NCBI GenBank assembly: GCA_000413015.1
Contig: KE332515.1
Span: 1,383,712-1,447,711, forward strand
Length of the DNA stretch: 64,000 nt
Direction: 5' to 3'
Source: Treponema socranskii subsp. paredis ATCC 35535
GTDB lineage: Bacteria; Spirochaetota; Spirochaetia; Treponematales; Treponemataceae
The position numbers and the translations under genes were made by a program. This document shows positions 16,039 through 25,671 of this stretch, piece by piece. The notes beneath the pieces were generated by a model. That model had not been told where the DNA came from and made no database searches. It was given only the letters and a program-made list of their open reading frames with translations. The number at the start of each line of letters is the position of its first letter. Positions within the stretch are counted from its first letter, which is position 1.

Positions 16039-17706
16039 CTAGCGTTTTTGCAGTACAAAGCCTTCATACTGATACTGTGTAAAACCTTTTCGTTCGCGAT
16101 CATAATAACTTGATGCACTCGTTATATACAGCATCGTTGTATCGTCGAGCGCAACGATAAAGTCTTCGCCGCTTTCGGGCATCGCAAGCAAGGCGTCGAA
16201 AATATCGTATTTTGTTTTTTGCACGGATAGCGGTACCTTTGTAAGAATTCTGCCGCTGTCGGGATTTCTATAGTCGGATCCTCGTGCCGGCAGCATAAGC
16301 GAATAGGAAGATATATCGATCTCATGCTTCGTCCAATCGTAATATTTATATATTTCATTATCCTGCCTGTCTTTCGGCGGTGCAAACCCGAAGACGGTTT
16401 TGAAGTCCGAATCGCCGGAAAGAGCATCAATACCGCCGTAAGCGCTCTTATGTTCGCTCAAAAGTTCGTCGTATGCACCGGCCATCGCTCTGCGTTTTTC
16501 ATACGGAATTTGCGAGACAACGGATTCGGCGGGCGGCGCAAAATACCCGCTTGCGTAATAGCCGTACTCGTGCAAAAGTTTTTCGAGTCGCACTTTTTGC
16601 TCCAAAGAAGGAACGCGAGTAAGACTCAAAGGTGTGAGGGTCGATACGGCGCATAAAAACGCGGCAAAAAGGAGCCACGCGCGAGGCGCATTTTTTTTAA
16701 GCAATACAATGACGATAAAAAATAAAACCGAAACGGTGTACAATAACCCCGCCCATCGCATCGCCGTCAATCCGTACGCATCAAAGCGGATCCATACCGC
16801 AATAAGCTGGGCTGCGATGCAGGGCAGCATCACAAAGGTTCCTATTTTATAAAAGATATCCGCCGCGCGGCCGGGAAAAGCTTTCAGCGTACAATAAAAA
16901 AAGATATAAAAAGCCGTTGCCAGCGACACAAAGATATTTATCTGCCCGCCCGGCATATTGCGCGTAACAAGGATTTTTGCCAAATACACGTACAGCACGC
17001 CAACGTACATCACGTAGACGGGAAAAGCCGCATAGAATACGAGAGCTTTATACATGCGCGCAACGGGAAATTCCGCTTTTTCAAACGACAGCTGCGATAA
17101 AAATACGTTTACGGCTATAAGGGCTTGTGAAAAAACGGAGATCAATAACATATATTCGTCGATATTTTTTATCGGGACGATGAGTTCGTTGACCGCCCAA
17201 AGGCTTATCCAAAGACCGACGGAAGCAATACCGGCGATCCATTCGGCAAAAACAATAGCTTTGAGTATGTGCAAAAAAACGGTTTTTTCATTGAAAGCGG
17301 TTACACAAAGATACAAAGCAATGAAAATACAAATACAGATACCGCCCCAATACGCAAGCGAAGCATAATTGAACTCATCCATTTTTTTGGCAAGAAAAAA
17401 ACCGGGAATCCACAATGCGACTGAAAACACATAAAGCGCAATGCGGATTTTCCGTAAAAGCGAAAAACGCAGTGCGGCAAGTGTTGCGGCCGTAGAAGTA
17501 AAAAACGCAAACGCCGAAGCGAAAGCTGCGTGCAGCGCAGCATCGTTCAAAGAGGAAACGGCCTTTCCTGCTTCGCGTTGAGGCACAAACAAATAGATCG
17601 CCGAACTTACAAAAACCGCAAAGCCGAAAAATGCCGGAAGCGGAAAACGGCGTACGCCCGAAAGCGTTTGATTTATAAAACGGCGAAAATAATTTTTTAT
17701 ATCCAT
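16039..17706 (-). CDS. DUF4153-like polytopic membrane protein
   Basis: This 555-residue protein has roughly ten to twelve hydrophobic segments over the first 360 residues (for example FPLPAFFGFAVFVSSAIYLF and VLFFIVIVLLKK). A soluble C-terminal domain of about 190 residues follows (LEKLLHEYGYYASGYFAPP to the end). The arrangement and the AYWGGICICIFIALY region match the DUF4153 family, whose function is unknown. It follows trkH on the same strand but is flanked by the 61-base trkH duplication, so it may have been inserted there. Confidence 0.75.
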   Translation of the reverse strand: MDIKNYFRRFINQTLSGVRRFPLPAFFGFAVFVSSAIYLFVPQREAGKAVSSLNDAALHAAFASAFAFFTSTAATLAALRFSLLRKIRIALYVFSVALWIPGFFLAKKMDEFNYASLAYWGGICICIFIALYLCVTAFNEKTVFLHILKAIVFAEWIAGIASVGLWISLWAVNELIVPIKNIDEYMLLISVFSQALIAVNVFLSQLSFEKAEFPVARMYKALVFYAAFPVYVMYVGVLYVYLAKILVTRNMPGGQINIFVSLATAFYIFFYCTLKAFPGRAADIFYKIGTFVMLPCIAAQLIAVWIRFDAYGLTAMRWAGLLYTVSVLFFIVIVLLKKNAPRAWLLFAAFLCAVSTLTPLSLTRVPSLEQKVRLEKLLHEYGYYASGYFAPPAESVVSQIPYEKRRAMAGAYDELLSEHKSAYGGIDALSGDSDFKTVFGFAPPKDRQDNEIYKYYDWTKHEIDISSYSLMLPARGSDYRNPDSGRILTKVPLSVQKTKYDIFDALLAMPESGEDFIVALDDTTMLYITSASSYYDRERKGFTQYQYEGFVLQKR

Positions 17707-17832
17707 AATGCTATTGTAATCACCGCCCCGACTTTTGTCAAAAAGCGAAGAACACGGCGAGTCTGCAAAGCAAACACCGGACTGGCGTGAAGACGAAAAC
17801 GATCTGCTGAACGGCGATCTTACGTTCCGGTT

Positions 17833-19278
17833 TTATTTTTTCCAAAACGCGGGCAGAAAATACAAAATCATCGTATAAAGTTCGAGCCGTCCGGCGAGCA
17901 TTGCAAACGAATACCACCATTTGACCGCGTCGGGGAGAAAGCCGTAATTGCACGCCGGTCCCAGTTTTCCGAAACCCGGTCCGACGTTTCCGACCATCGA
18001 AAGCGCACCCGTCAAAGCGCTGAGCAGATCCAAATCGAAAAGGCAGCCTATCACGGTCGTAATAAACACGAGTACGAAATACAGCGAAATGAACGCGGCA
18101 ATGTTCGACACCAAATCTTTGCCGGCGACTTTTCCGTTCAGCCGAATATTGAATATACCGTGAGGATGCAGCATTTTTTCGGTTTCGTTGTGCAATTGTT
18201 TTGCAAGAACGACCCAGCGCACGACTTTTATGCCGCCGCCGGTAGAACCCGCACAACCGCCGAAAAAGAAAAGAATAAAAATTAATAATTGTGCAGTCGG
18301 CGCCCACGTCGTAAAATCGGCGGTAGCGAATCCCGTCGTCGTCAAAACGGAAGCGACTTGAAACGAACCGTATCTGAGCGCCTGCAAAAACGAACCGTAC
18401 TGTTTTGTGATAACGAATGCAATACCGAGCGTGGCCGCGATGAAGACGGCAAAATACGCTTTTAATTCCGAGTTATCGCGGATCTCCGAAAATTTTCCGA
18501 TCACGGCATAGTAGTATAAACTGAAGTTGATTCCCGATAAAAACATAAACACCGTACAGATGACGTCGATTGAAACGGAGCCGTATGTACCGACGCTCGA
18601 ATTTTTCGTCGAAAAACCGCCGGTACCGAGCGTCGCAAATGCGTGAGAAAGCGCATCGATAAAATCCATACCGGCAAACAAGAGCAGCACCGTTTGCACG
18701 ACCGTAAGTGCGGTATAGGAAATCCACAATATCTTTGCCGTCGTCGTAATCTTCGGCGTCACTTTGCCTTTTTCGGGACCTGTTGTTTCCGCTTTAATGA
18801 GCTGAAAACCGCCGACGCCGAGCAGCGGCAAAAGCGCGACGGTAAGCGCGACGATACCCATACCGCCGAGCCAGTGCATTTCGCACCGCCACAGATTGAT
18901 GCTTCGCGGCAGCGATTCGACTTCGCTCAAAATCGTCGCTCCCGTCGTCGAAAAACCGCTGACGCTTTCAAAGATGGCATCGGCAAAATGCGGGATCGCT
19001 CGACTGCACCACAGCGGCAGCGCGCCGAACACGCTTCCGCAAATCCACGCGAGCGCGACGATAATGAAAGTACCGCGCGTCGAAAGACGTATTTCCGTTT
19101 TTCGCCCCGCCATAAAAATGACGATCGCCGCAATCCAACTTGCGACCATCGGAATCGCAAATGAAGCGATGACGGCCGTTTCTCCGAGCGCGAACGCCGT
19201 GCCGATCGGAATTAAAAACGAAACGCCGATAAATGCGACAATAACCGATATGATTTTTAAAAATGTTAAAACCGCCAT
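17833..19278 (-). CDS. trkH: Trk/Ktr potassium uptake channel subunit
   Basis: This 481-residue membrane protein has the repeated P-loop segments of the TrkH/KtrB family, seen as SVSGFSTTGATIL, ATLGTGGFSTKNSS, LTTTGFATADF and ALSMVGNVGPGFGKLGP. These form the potassium filter. It follows trkA with 12 bases between them. The TrkA-type protein gates it with nucleotides. Its last 61 bases are duplicated 2 kb downstream. Confidence 0.95.
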   Translation of the reverse strand: MAVLTFLKIISVIVAFIGVSFLIPIGTAFALGETAVIASFAIPMVASWIAAIVIFMAGRKTEIRLSTRGTFIIVALAWICGSVFGALPLWCSRAIPHFADAIFESVSGFSTTGATILSEVESLPRSINLWRCEMHWLGGMGIVALTVALLPLLGVGGFQLIKAETTGPEKGKVTPKITTTAKILWISYTALTVVQTVLLLFAGMDFIDALSHAFATLGTGGFSTKNSSVGTYGSVSIDVICTVFMFLSGINFSLYYYAVIGKFSEIRDNSELKAYFAVFIAATLGIAFVITKQYGSFLQALRYGSFQVASVLTTTGFATADFTTWAPTAQLLIFILFFFGGCAGSTGGGIKVVRWVVLAKQLHNETEKMLHPHGIFNIRLNGKVAGKDLVSNIAAFISLYFVLVFITTVIGCLFDLDLLSALTGALSMVGNVGPGFGKLGPACNYGFLPDAVKWWYSFAMLAGRLELYTMILYFLPAFWKK

Positions 19279-19290
19279 GACGCCGCTCCC

Positions 19291-20739
19291 CTATTTTACG
19301 CTGCCGCCGAAAAACGAAACGACATTGCCGTTTTCTTCCGCAACGGTGATAAGGATAACGTGATCGCCCGCATGAAGACGCGTATCGCCGACGGGTATTT
19401 CGTAAACTTGCGAATCGTATTTTTTAACAAGGAGGATTAAAAACACACCCGGGTTTGCGATATCGCGGAGCGTTTTGTTGATCGCTTTCGAATCGCCCGG
19501 AAGAGCACACTCTATGATTTCCAAATCGCCGGTCGTCACGGTGTGAATTTCTTTAACGGATTTTCCGCGCAAATGACTCATAATCGAATCGACGACGGCA
19601 TCGCGGATCGGGACCGGCACATCGACGCCGAGCTTCCGCGAAATCGATGAAAAGGCCGAACTCGTAACGAGACTTATCGATTTTCCGACACCGAGCGATT
19701 CGAGGTAGGCCGCAAGCACCATGTTCATTTCGTGATTGTGCGTCGCGCATATCGCCAAATCGAACGATGCGATCCCTTCTTCCTGCAAAAAAGCTTCGTC
19801 CGTCGCATCGGCGCAAAAAACTTTTGCCGACGGAAAGCGCTCGGATGCGATTTTCGTCAGCTCTTCGTCGCTGTCGATAATGACGAACTTTTGCGGCCGT
19901 TTGATAACCTGCTTCGAAAACAAGTTCAAAAGCGAACGCTTTTCTTTCGGCTGAATCAATCGTTCCGCAATGATCGTACCGATTCTTCCCGCTCCGATAA
20001 GCGCGATATTTTTCAATTCTTTTTGCTCGGAACCGCACAGCGAGAGCAATTCGGGAACGTTTTCTTTGGCGACGATGACGCCGATGCTGTCGCCGGCTTT
20101 CAGAACCGTATTGCCGCTCGGAAGGGAAGTTTTGCCGTTTTCTTCGACATACGCGATGAGAAAAGGCTTATCGATGAGCGCGCGGATCGTCTGCAGTTTT
20201 TGCCCGGCAAGCTTGCTTCCCTTTGCGACCGTCATGCGCGTCAACTCATACGCATTGTTTCCGAAAACCTGCACATCGCTCACGGCGCCGCTTTCGACCG
20301 CTTGAACGACGGCTTCGCCGGCTTCTACGTCGGGATGGATCATATAATCGATTCCGTACAGCGGCCGGTGTTTTCCGCCGAACGAATCCGCGTGACTCTT
20401 TTTTGCCGCCGCCGTGTTGACGTAGTACGCGTAGTTACGCACCCGTGCGATTTTTACGATGTCGGGATATACCGCGTCGACGAGCGAACAGGTGATCATA
20501 TTCACTTCGTCGTTTTCCGTAACGCATACGAGCGCATCCGCTTTCGCGATACCCGCTTCTTCCAGCGTTTCCAAATCATTGCCGTCGGCGAGCATCACCG
20601 TACAGTCAAGCCGATTCGAAACGTGACGCACATTGTTTTCATCGTTGTCGATAATCGCGACGGTATTTTTTTCATTGATCAATAATTTTGCAAGCTGCAC
20701 GCCGGTAAAACCGGCACCGATAATAACAATTCGCATCAA
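19291..20739 (-). CDS. trkA: Trk potassium uptake regulator (two RCK domains)
   Basis: This 482-residue cytosolic protein has two NAD-binding RCK-N domains, MRIVIIGAGFTGVQLAKLL at the start and NIALIGAGRIGTIIAERL near residue 230. Each is followed by an RCK-C domain (VAKGSKLAGQKLQTIR and ECALPGDSKAINKTLR). Duplicate RCK pairs are typical of TrkA. It is the first gene of the trkA-trkH pair. Confidence 0.95.
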   Translation of the reverse strand: MMRIVIIGAGFTGVQLAKLLINEKNTVAIIDNDENNVRHVSNRLDCTVMLADGNDLETLEEAGIAKADALVCVTENDEVNMITCSLVDAVYPDIVKIARVRNYAYYVNTAAAKKSHADSFGGKHRPLYGIDYMIHPDVEAGEAVVQAVESGAVSDVQVFGNNAYELTRMTVAKGSKLAGQKLQTIRALIDKPFLIAYVEENGKTSLPSGNTVLKAGDSIGVIVAKENVPELLSLCGSEQKELKNIALIGAGRIGTIIAERLIQPKEKRSLLNLFSKQVIKRPQKFVIIDSDEELTKIASERFPSAKVFCADATDEAFLQEEGIASFDLAICATHNHEMNMVLAAYLESLGVGKSISLVTSSAFSSISRKLGVDVPVPIRDAVVDSIMSHLRGKSVKEIHTVTTGDLEIIECALPGDSKAINKTLRDIANPGVFLILLVKKYDSQVYEIPVGDTRLHAGDHVILITVAEENGNVVSFFGGSVK

Positions 20740-20791
20740 ACCTGTTCCTTATCAATTAATTTGAAATTTAATCAAAGCTGATATTCCGGCA

Positions 20792-21433
20792 TTAATTTTT
20801 ATCTTCCTGCGACAGTTTCGATTTTTTCCCCGCAGCAACCGTCGCCGATGCGATCACCGCCGCACACACGATCGCAGCGGCGGCAGCTTCGAGCAGCGCA
20901 TTCGGGAGCAGTAAAAGCAGCACGGCGATAAAGCCTTTGCCGCCCATCGCACTCATCATCCTGCCGCCCGCAAAAAGATACAGCGCACCGACGACAAAAC
21001 ACGTATGAAAAAGCGTCGAAATAAACGCTGTAAGCGCGGCGGAAAGCGTTTTCGGCAAATGCGGAACGAGCGACAAAAGCCGCCATAAAAGCCAAGCGGC
21101 TACGGCAAGAAGCGCGCGCGGCAAAACCGAAACGGCGGGATTGATAAAAAGCGGATCGAGCGCGCCGGTAGGCGTTATCGCCGCAAGGATCAAACTGAAC
21201 ACGCCGAAAACCGTGCCGACGGCGATCCCCGAAGCGAGAGCCGATGCGCCTCCCGACAGCATGACGGCGAGCAAAACCGGGATATGCATAATCGTAATCG
21301 ATGCGTTCGGGCCGAGCGGGATCATACCGAGGTGAAGCGGCGGCATACCGAGGACGACGACAAGGGCACAGAGCGCACCCGTCAATGCGATTTTTCTGTT
21401 TCGCGATACCGTTTTTTCCATACGCTGTATCAT
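20792..21433 (-). CDS. ECF transporter S component
   Basis: This 213-residue membrane protein has about six hydrophobic segments. It begins with KIALTGALCALVVVLGMPPL and includes PLGPNASITIMHIPVLLA, a pattern of ECF substrate-binding S components (ITIMHIPV is typical of the pantothenate/vitamin class). S components bind a vitamin and use a shared ECF energising module, which is not in this window. The substrate cannot be told from sequence. It lies upstream of trkA but is probably unrelated. Confidence 0.8.
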   Translation of the reverse strand: MIQRMEKTVSRNRKIALTGALCALVVVLGMPPLHLGMIPLGPNASITIMHIPVLLAVMLSGGASALASGIAVGTVFGVFSLILAAITPTGALDPLFINPAVSVLPRALLAVAAWLLWRLLSLVPHLPKTLSAALTAFISTLFHTCFVVGALYLFAGGRMMSAMGGKGFIAVLLLLLPNALLEAAAAAIVCAAVIASATVAAGKKSKLSQEDKN

Positions 21434-21626
21434 AGCAAATTGTTATATATCTGACAACGAGCGGCGAGTTGTCAAAATAAAAACACAAAACGGGAAATAT
21501 GAAAAACCGTCAATTCTCATTGTAAAATATTAAAATTTATGATGTAATAATCAATAACCTCGGCGCAAACAGACGGGGTATCGAACCCTCCGCACGAATA
21601 ATAAAAGATAAAAATACGGTAGCTGT

Positions 21627-22742
21627 GTGAGCAATACAAATTACAAAGAAAACGATGCTTTTCTAACAACGCAAATAATCACCTATCTTGGGAACAAACG
21701 TTTATTAATAAATCATATTGAAAAAGAAATACATATAATATCGCAAAAATTGCAAAAAGAAAAAATGATTTGCGCGGATATGTTTTCCGGATCGGGTATT
21801 GTTGCACGCATGCTGAAAAAACATTCCGATAGGTTAATCGTAAACGATTTGGAAGATTACTCCGCCGTAATAAACGCTTGTTATTTAACAAATAAAAAAA
21901 ATTATCCCGTAAAAAAATGTTCCGCACTCAGAAGTGAAATTGAAAATCAAAGCGTGCACAAAAAATACAGCGGCATCATTTCACAAAATTACGCGCCTAA
22001 AAACGATGATCATATTTTACCGGGCGAAAGAGTTTTTTACACACATGAAAATGCCGTGTTGATCGATACGTACAGAAAACTGATCGATGAAATCGTCGAA
22101 GAAGATACATTAAAAAAATTCTTTTTGGCGCCTTTAATTACCGAAGCTTCCATTCATGTGAACACGAGCGGAGTTTTCAAAGGTTTTTACAAAGATAAAC
22201 ATACGGGGATCGGCTGCTTCGGGGCTGCCGGTAAAAATGCGCTTTTGAGAATTTTCGGCAAGATAGAATTGAAAGAACCCGTCTTCAGTAATTATGAATC
22301 GAAGCTGCATGTTTATCAAAATGATGCGGTGCAGCTTTCCAAAGAGTTGAAAGATTTGGATATAGCATATCTCGACCCCCCGTACAATCAACACCCCTAC
22401 GGATCGAATTATTTTATGCTGAATCTTATTTTAAAAAACAAACTCGACGTGGGAATAAGCAAAGTCAGCGGAATAACGCAAGACTGGAATCGTTCCGTAT
22501 TTAATAAATCGTATGCCGCATTAAATGCGATGGAAGAGATAATCGCAAATTTGGACAGTAAATTCGTAATCATCTCTTATAATTCGGAAGGCTTTATATC
22601 TTTTGATGAAATGCGAGCTATGCTGCACAAATACGGAAAATGTAAAATACGGGAAATCAAATACAACACGTTTCGCGGAAGCCGAAATTTAAGAGAAAGA
22701 GATATACATGTTTGTGAATATTTATTTATTTTAGAAAAATAG
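21627..22742 (+). CDS. D12-class adenine-N6 DNA methyltransferase
   Basis: The start is a GTG (SNTNYKENDAFLTTQIITYLGNKR). The 371-residue product has the N-terminal TYLGNKRLL, SAM motif I DMFSGSGIVARML and catalytic motif IV DIAYLDPPYNQHPYG, in the alpha-group order of Dam/D12 enzymes. The long insert between the motifs holds the target-recognition region. No restriction endonuclease gene is adjacent, so it is an orphan here. The next gene, 29 bases on, is a uracil-DNA glycosylase. The DPPY codons contain a C6 run that could slip. Confidence 0.92.
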   Translation: MSNTNYKENDAFLTTQIITYLGNKRLLINHIEKEIHIISQKLQKEKMICADMFSGSGIVARMLKKHSDRLIVNDLEDYSAVINACYLTNKKNYPVKKCSALRSEIENQSVHKKYSGIISQNYAPKNDDHILPGERVFYTHENAVLIDTYRKLIDEIVEEDTLKKFFLAPLITEASIHVNTSGVFKGFYKDKHTGIGCFGAAGKNALLRIFGKIELKEPVFSNYESKLHVYQNDAVQLSKELKDLDIAYLDPPYNQHPYGSNYFMLNLILKNKLDVGISKVSGITQDWNRSVFNKSYAALNAMEEIIANLDSKFVIISYNSEGFISFDEMRAMLHKYGKCKIREIKYNTFRGSRNLRERDIHVCEYLFILEK

Positions 22743-22771
22743 ACGATATTTATTATCGAGGTTATACGTTT

Positions 22772-23347
22772 ATGCTCCCGCTTCTCTACACACAAATCGA
22801 GTGCGCCGAAATGAACGCGCTCTTGCGCGCAAAAGGATTCGCTCCCGTTTACACCGCATCGGCGAAGTCGCGCATCGTACTCGTGGGACAGGCGCCCGGC
22901 CGGATCGCACAGGAAACGCGGAAGCCGTGGAACGACGCAAGCGGACGGCTGCTTCGAAAATGGCTCGGCGTAACGGACGAAGAATTTTACGATCCCGATC
23001 TGTTTGCGATCATGCCTATGGATTTTTACTATCCGGGAAAAGGTGCGCACGGGGATTTGCCTCCGCGGAAAGAATTTGCAAAAACATGGCATCCGAAGCT
23101 TTCGGCGCTTATGCCGAACGTCCGCCTGACGATTTTAGTGGGAGCATACGCGCAAAAATATTATTTGGGGATGCGGGCGAAGCGAAGCTTAACCGAAACG
23201 GTAAAATATTTTAATAATTATCTGCCGGAGTATTTTCCGATCGTGCATCCCTCTCCGCTCAATTTCGGCTGGAGAAAGCGCAATCCGTGGTTTGAAAAAG
23301 AAGCGATTCCGATACTGCAGGAACTCGTACAAAAAGCGATGCGATAA
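22772..23347 (+). CDS. Uracil-DNA glycosylase family protein
   Basis: This 191-residue protein has the water-activating motif GQAPGRIAQETRKPWND, a following SGRLLRKWLG and the C-terminal VHPSPLNFGW. These define the COG1573-type glycosylases that remove uracil or related bases from DNA. The usual iron-sulphur cysteines of family 4 are not seen, so it is closer to the short cysteine-free subfamily. It probably shares a transcript with the methyltransferase upstream. Confidence 0.88.
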   Translation: MLPLLYTQIECAEMNALLRAKGFAPVYTASAKSRIVLVGQAPGRIAQETRKPWNDASGRLLRKWLGVTDEEFYDPDLFAIMPMDFYYPGKGAHGDLPPRKEFAKTWHPKLSALMPNVRLTILVGAYAQKYYLGMRAKRSLTETVKYFNNYLPEYFPIVHPSPLNFGWRKRNPWFEKEAIPILQELVQKAMR

Positions 23348-23360
23348 GGGAAAGCTTTGA

Positions 23361-23395
23361 GGCGGCGTGCCCGCGGCAAGCGGTAAGGCGCCGCC
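23361..23395. terminator. GC-rich hairpin between converging genes
   Basis: GGCGGCG (23361-23367) pairs with CGCCGCC (23389-23395). It lies in the 88-base gap between the glycosylase and the flavoprotein, which converge. There is no T run, so it is at best a weak terminator. Confidence 0.3.
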
Positions 23396-23435
23396 GCGGC
23401 AATTGCTAATTGCTCGCCGCATCAATTGTTAAACG

Positions 23436-25247
23436 CTATTTTTTCGATGCGTTTTTTGCAGCGCTTTCACCGGCAAGTTTTCCCGACGTAATCGCCCATG
23501 CATTGTTCGCACCGGAAGGAGAATCATCCCCCATAACACCGCCGCCGACTTCTCCTGCGGCATAAAGTCCGGAAACTATTTTTCCATCCGTGCCGATAAC
23601 CTGCAAGCTGTCATCCAAAACCAAGCCGCCCATCGTCGTTGCAAAACGCGGTTTTTGTTCGACAAGGTAATAAGGGCCGTCTTCGATTTTCGCTTTCATA
23701 AAATTTGCCGGACGTCCGAAAGCAGAATCGGTTCCCGATACGACATAAGAATTATACGTATCGATCGTTGCTTTAAGAGCCGCCGCATCCATATTCAAAG
23801 CGGCGGCGGCTTCTTCGACCGTCGTTCCGCGTATAAAAATCGGCGCACGCGAACCGTTATTTTTAAGCCATGCATCTATATTTTCTTTCGAAATGCCCGC
23901 GTTTGCAAGCCTTTCCTTCCACATATCGAAAGTTTTCTGATCCATGAATAAAAAGAGCATTCCGTCGGTTTGTTTGACTTCGGTTTCGAGAATCGTGCGA
24001 TTCGACGCTTTTTCGCTTACAACGCGCTTTCCTTCCTTATTGATAAGAATCGCGCTGCCCGAATTGAACGCAACGATGTTTCCGGCAATCGTTGACTTCG
24101 CCATGCCGGGAGCGACTTCGATACCGTTCGGATAGCGTTTTCCGTACTGCATGAGCTGCCGCTGAGCATTGACCGCATCGCTCATTATCAAACCGTCGCC
24201 GGTCGCATTCGATCTGCCGTAGTACAGCGATTTTTGCAAATCTTCCGACAAAAGCGATTTGTTCGCGCCGTATCCGCCGGTTGCAATTACGACCGACTTT
24301 GCCGTTATGTCGTAGGTGTTGCCGTCGGAATCTTCGGCTATTACACCGACAACCGTGCTTCCGTCGCGTTTTAATTCGGTCGCCTTCGTATTCAAATGCA
24401 GATCGATATTCGTCGACGAAAGCTTTTGCAAAATACTTTTCATAAAACCGCTTCCGCCGCCGAGGTAGGCCAATTCCCTGTCATTCGAATATTCGGCAAG
24501 TTTGTGCAGCCCGCCTTTCATATCGAATTGAACGCCGGCATATTCGTGGAGCCAATCGCTCGCGGCTCCGACATTCCGCGCAAAAAGCGTAAGGGAGGCT
24601 TCGTTGTTTTTACGTGCGCCGTTTTTCATAAAGTCGGCAACCATGCTCTGCACGGAATCATTTGCGACACCGGCTTCTTTTTGCAGTTTTGAGCCCATGA
24701 CAACCTGATTGCCGCCGCTGACGACGAGAGCGCCTCCTATCATGCCGGTCTTTTCCAAAAGCACTGTCTTCGCTCCGAGTTGGTCGGCACGTAAAGCCGC
24801 GCTTACACCTGCACCGCCCGCACCGATAACGACGACGTCGGCGCTGAGATTTTCGGTTTTTGCCGGCGCTTTTTCTATCGGTTTTTCAAAGTCTGCGGGA
24901 TTTCCGCCCGCTTGTGCAATCGCCTGTCTGACCGCGTATTTAACGGCACTTGATGTAACCGTTGCGCCGGATACCGAATCAACGGCGAGGCTGTTCGTTT
25001 CGATTATCTTTTTCGGCAAATCGATAAGCGCCGGATCCGACAGCACGTCCGTTTCGCTTTCCTTCGTTATCGTAATGCCGGAAATCTTTTTAGCCGAAAA
25101 GTTTACCGTAAGTTCGATCGGACCGTTATGTCCCGTAACGCTCACCGCGTAATCGCCGTCTTTTACGGCATTTTTTCCCGCGCATCCGGCCAGGCACAAC
25201 GCTAAAACCGCACATCCGGTTAAAAGCATTTTTTTCATCGTAACCAT
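23436..25247 (-). CDS. Flavinylated FAD-dependent reductase lipoprotein (fumarate/urocanate reductase-like)
   Basis: The start at 25247 (MVTMKKMLLTGC) has ACGGAGGA before it and is preferred over an upstream ATG at 25424. The 603-residue product has lipobox CLAGC (Cys22). An FMN-binding domain follows with the flavinylation motif DSVSGATVTSS (Thr96 expected to carry FMN), then an FAD domain starting VVVIGAGGAGVSAALRA with GEVGGGVMGDDSPSGANNAW near the C-terminus. Family members reduce fumarate, urocanate or related acids as electron acceptors outside the cytoplasmic membrane. No haem motif is present. The exact acceptor is unknown. Confidence 0.9.
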   Translation of the reverse strand: MVTMKKMLLTGCAVLALCLAGCAGKNAVKDGDYAVSVTGHNGPIELTVNFSAKKISGITITKESETDVLSDPALIDLPKKIIETNSLAVDSVSGATVTSSAVKYAVRQAIAQAGGNPADFEKPIEKAPAKTENLSADVVVIGAGGAGVSAALRADQLGAKTVLLEKTGMIGGALVVSGGNQVVMGSKLQKEAGVANDSVQSMVADFMKNGARKNNEASLTLFARNVGAASDWLHEYAGVQFDMKGGLHKLAEYSNDRELAYLGGGSGFMKSILQKLSSTNIDLHLNTKATELKRDGSTVVGVIAEDSDGNTYDITAKSVVIATGGYGANKSLLSEDLQKSLYYGRSNATGDGLIMSDAVNAQRQLMQYGKRYPNGIEVAPGMAKSTIAGNIVAFNSGSAILINKEGKRVVSEKASNRTILETEVKQTDGMLFLFMDQKTFDMWKERLANAGISKENIDAWLKNNGSRAPIFIRGTTVEEAAAALNMDAAALKATIDTYNSYVVSGTDSAFGRPANFMKAKIEDGPYYLVEQKPRFATTMGGLVLDDSLQVIGTDGKIVSGLYAAGEVGGGVMGDDSPSGANNAWAITSGKLAGESAAKNASKK

Positions 25248-25508
25248 ACAATCCTCCGTAAAAAAGAGAAGTCTTATTAACAACACCATACGATAAAAGA
25301 GGTACCGCGTCAATGATCTTGTTAAAACGTCCCCGGGGCTTCCGTATTGTAAATAATTTTTTAAGAAGTACAGTTTGTAAAACGTGATAAAACATAAAAA
25401 ACACAATCCTGCAGATATACGCATGATCGTATTTTTAAAATCTTATGAGGATATAAAAGCAAAGGGTATTCAATAAAACGAAGTTTCACAATTGAAGGAA
25501 GAACGATA

Positions 25509-25583
25509 CGGAAATCGGCCTGTTCAATACGGAAACAAAATCGGACAGGACTTTTTTACAACTTTTCCGAAAACCGATTTCCG
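25509..25583 (-). promoter_or_regulatory. Structured leader upstream of the flavin reductase gene
   Basis: CGGAAATCGG (25509-25518) pairs with CCGATTTCCG (25574-25583). Inside, CCTGT (25519-25523) pairs with ACAGG (25545-25549), stacked directly on the outer stem. It lies about 260 bases before the reductase start. It could be a regulatory RNA fold or part of a transcription boundary. I match it to no known riboswitch class. Confidence 0.4.
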
Positions 25584-25594
25584 CAATAAAATAT

Positions 25595-25650
25595 CTTGCC
25601 CGGTATTGCAATAGTATGTAATCCGTTATGATGCGGCAATACCGGGCAAG
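25595..25650. terminator. Long inverted repeat after the AbgT-like gene
   Basis: CTTGCCCGGTATTGC (25595-25609) and GCAATACCGGGCAAG (25636-25650) form a perfect 15-base stem with a 26-base loop, 20 bases after the stop of the transporter gene on the minus strand. A T-rich run lies on the plus-strand side, and ATATTTTATT follows on the minus strand. It is probably the transporter terminator. Confidence 0.55.
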
Positions 25651-25671
25651 GGTTTGTTTTCTTTTTTTTCT

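Noticed and set aside
19732-20685. Plus-strand reading frame across trkA
   Set aside because: Antisense shadow of a clear RCK protein.
21560-21600. T-arm-like string (GGGTTCGATACCC on the minus strand) before the methyltransferase
   Set aside because: Only three bases pair in the would-be stem and no other tRNA arms are found.
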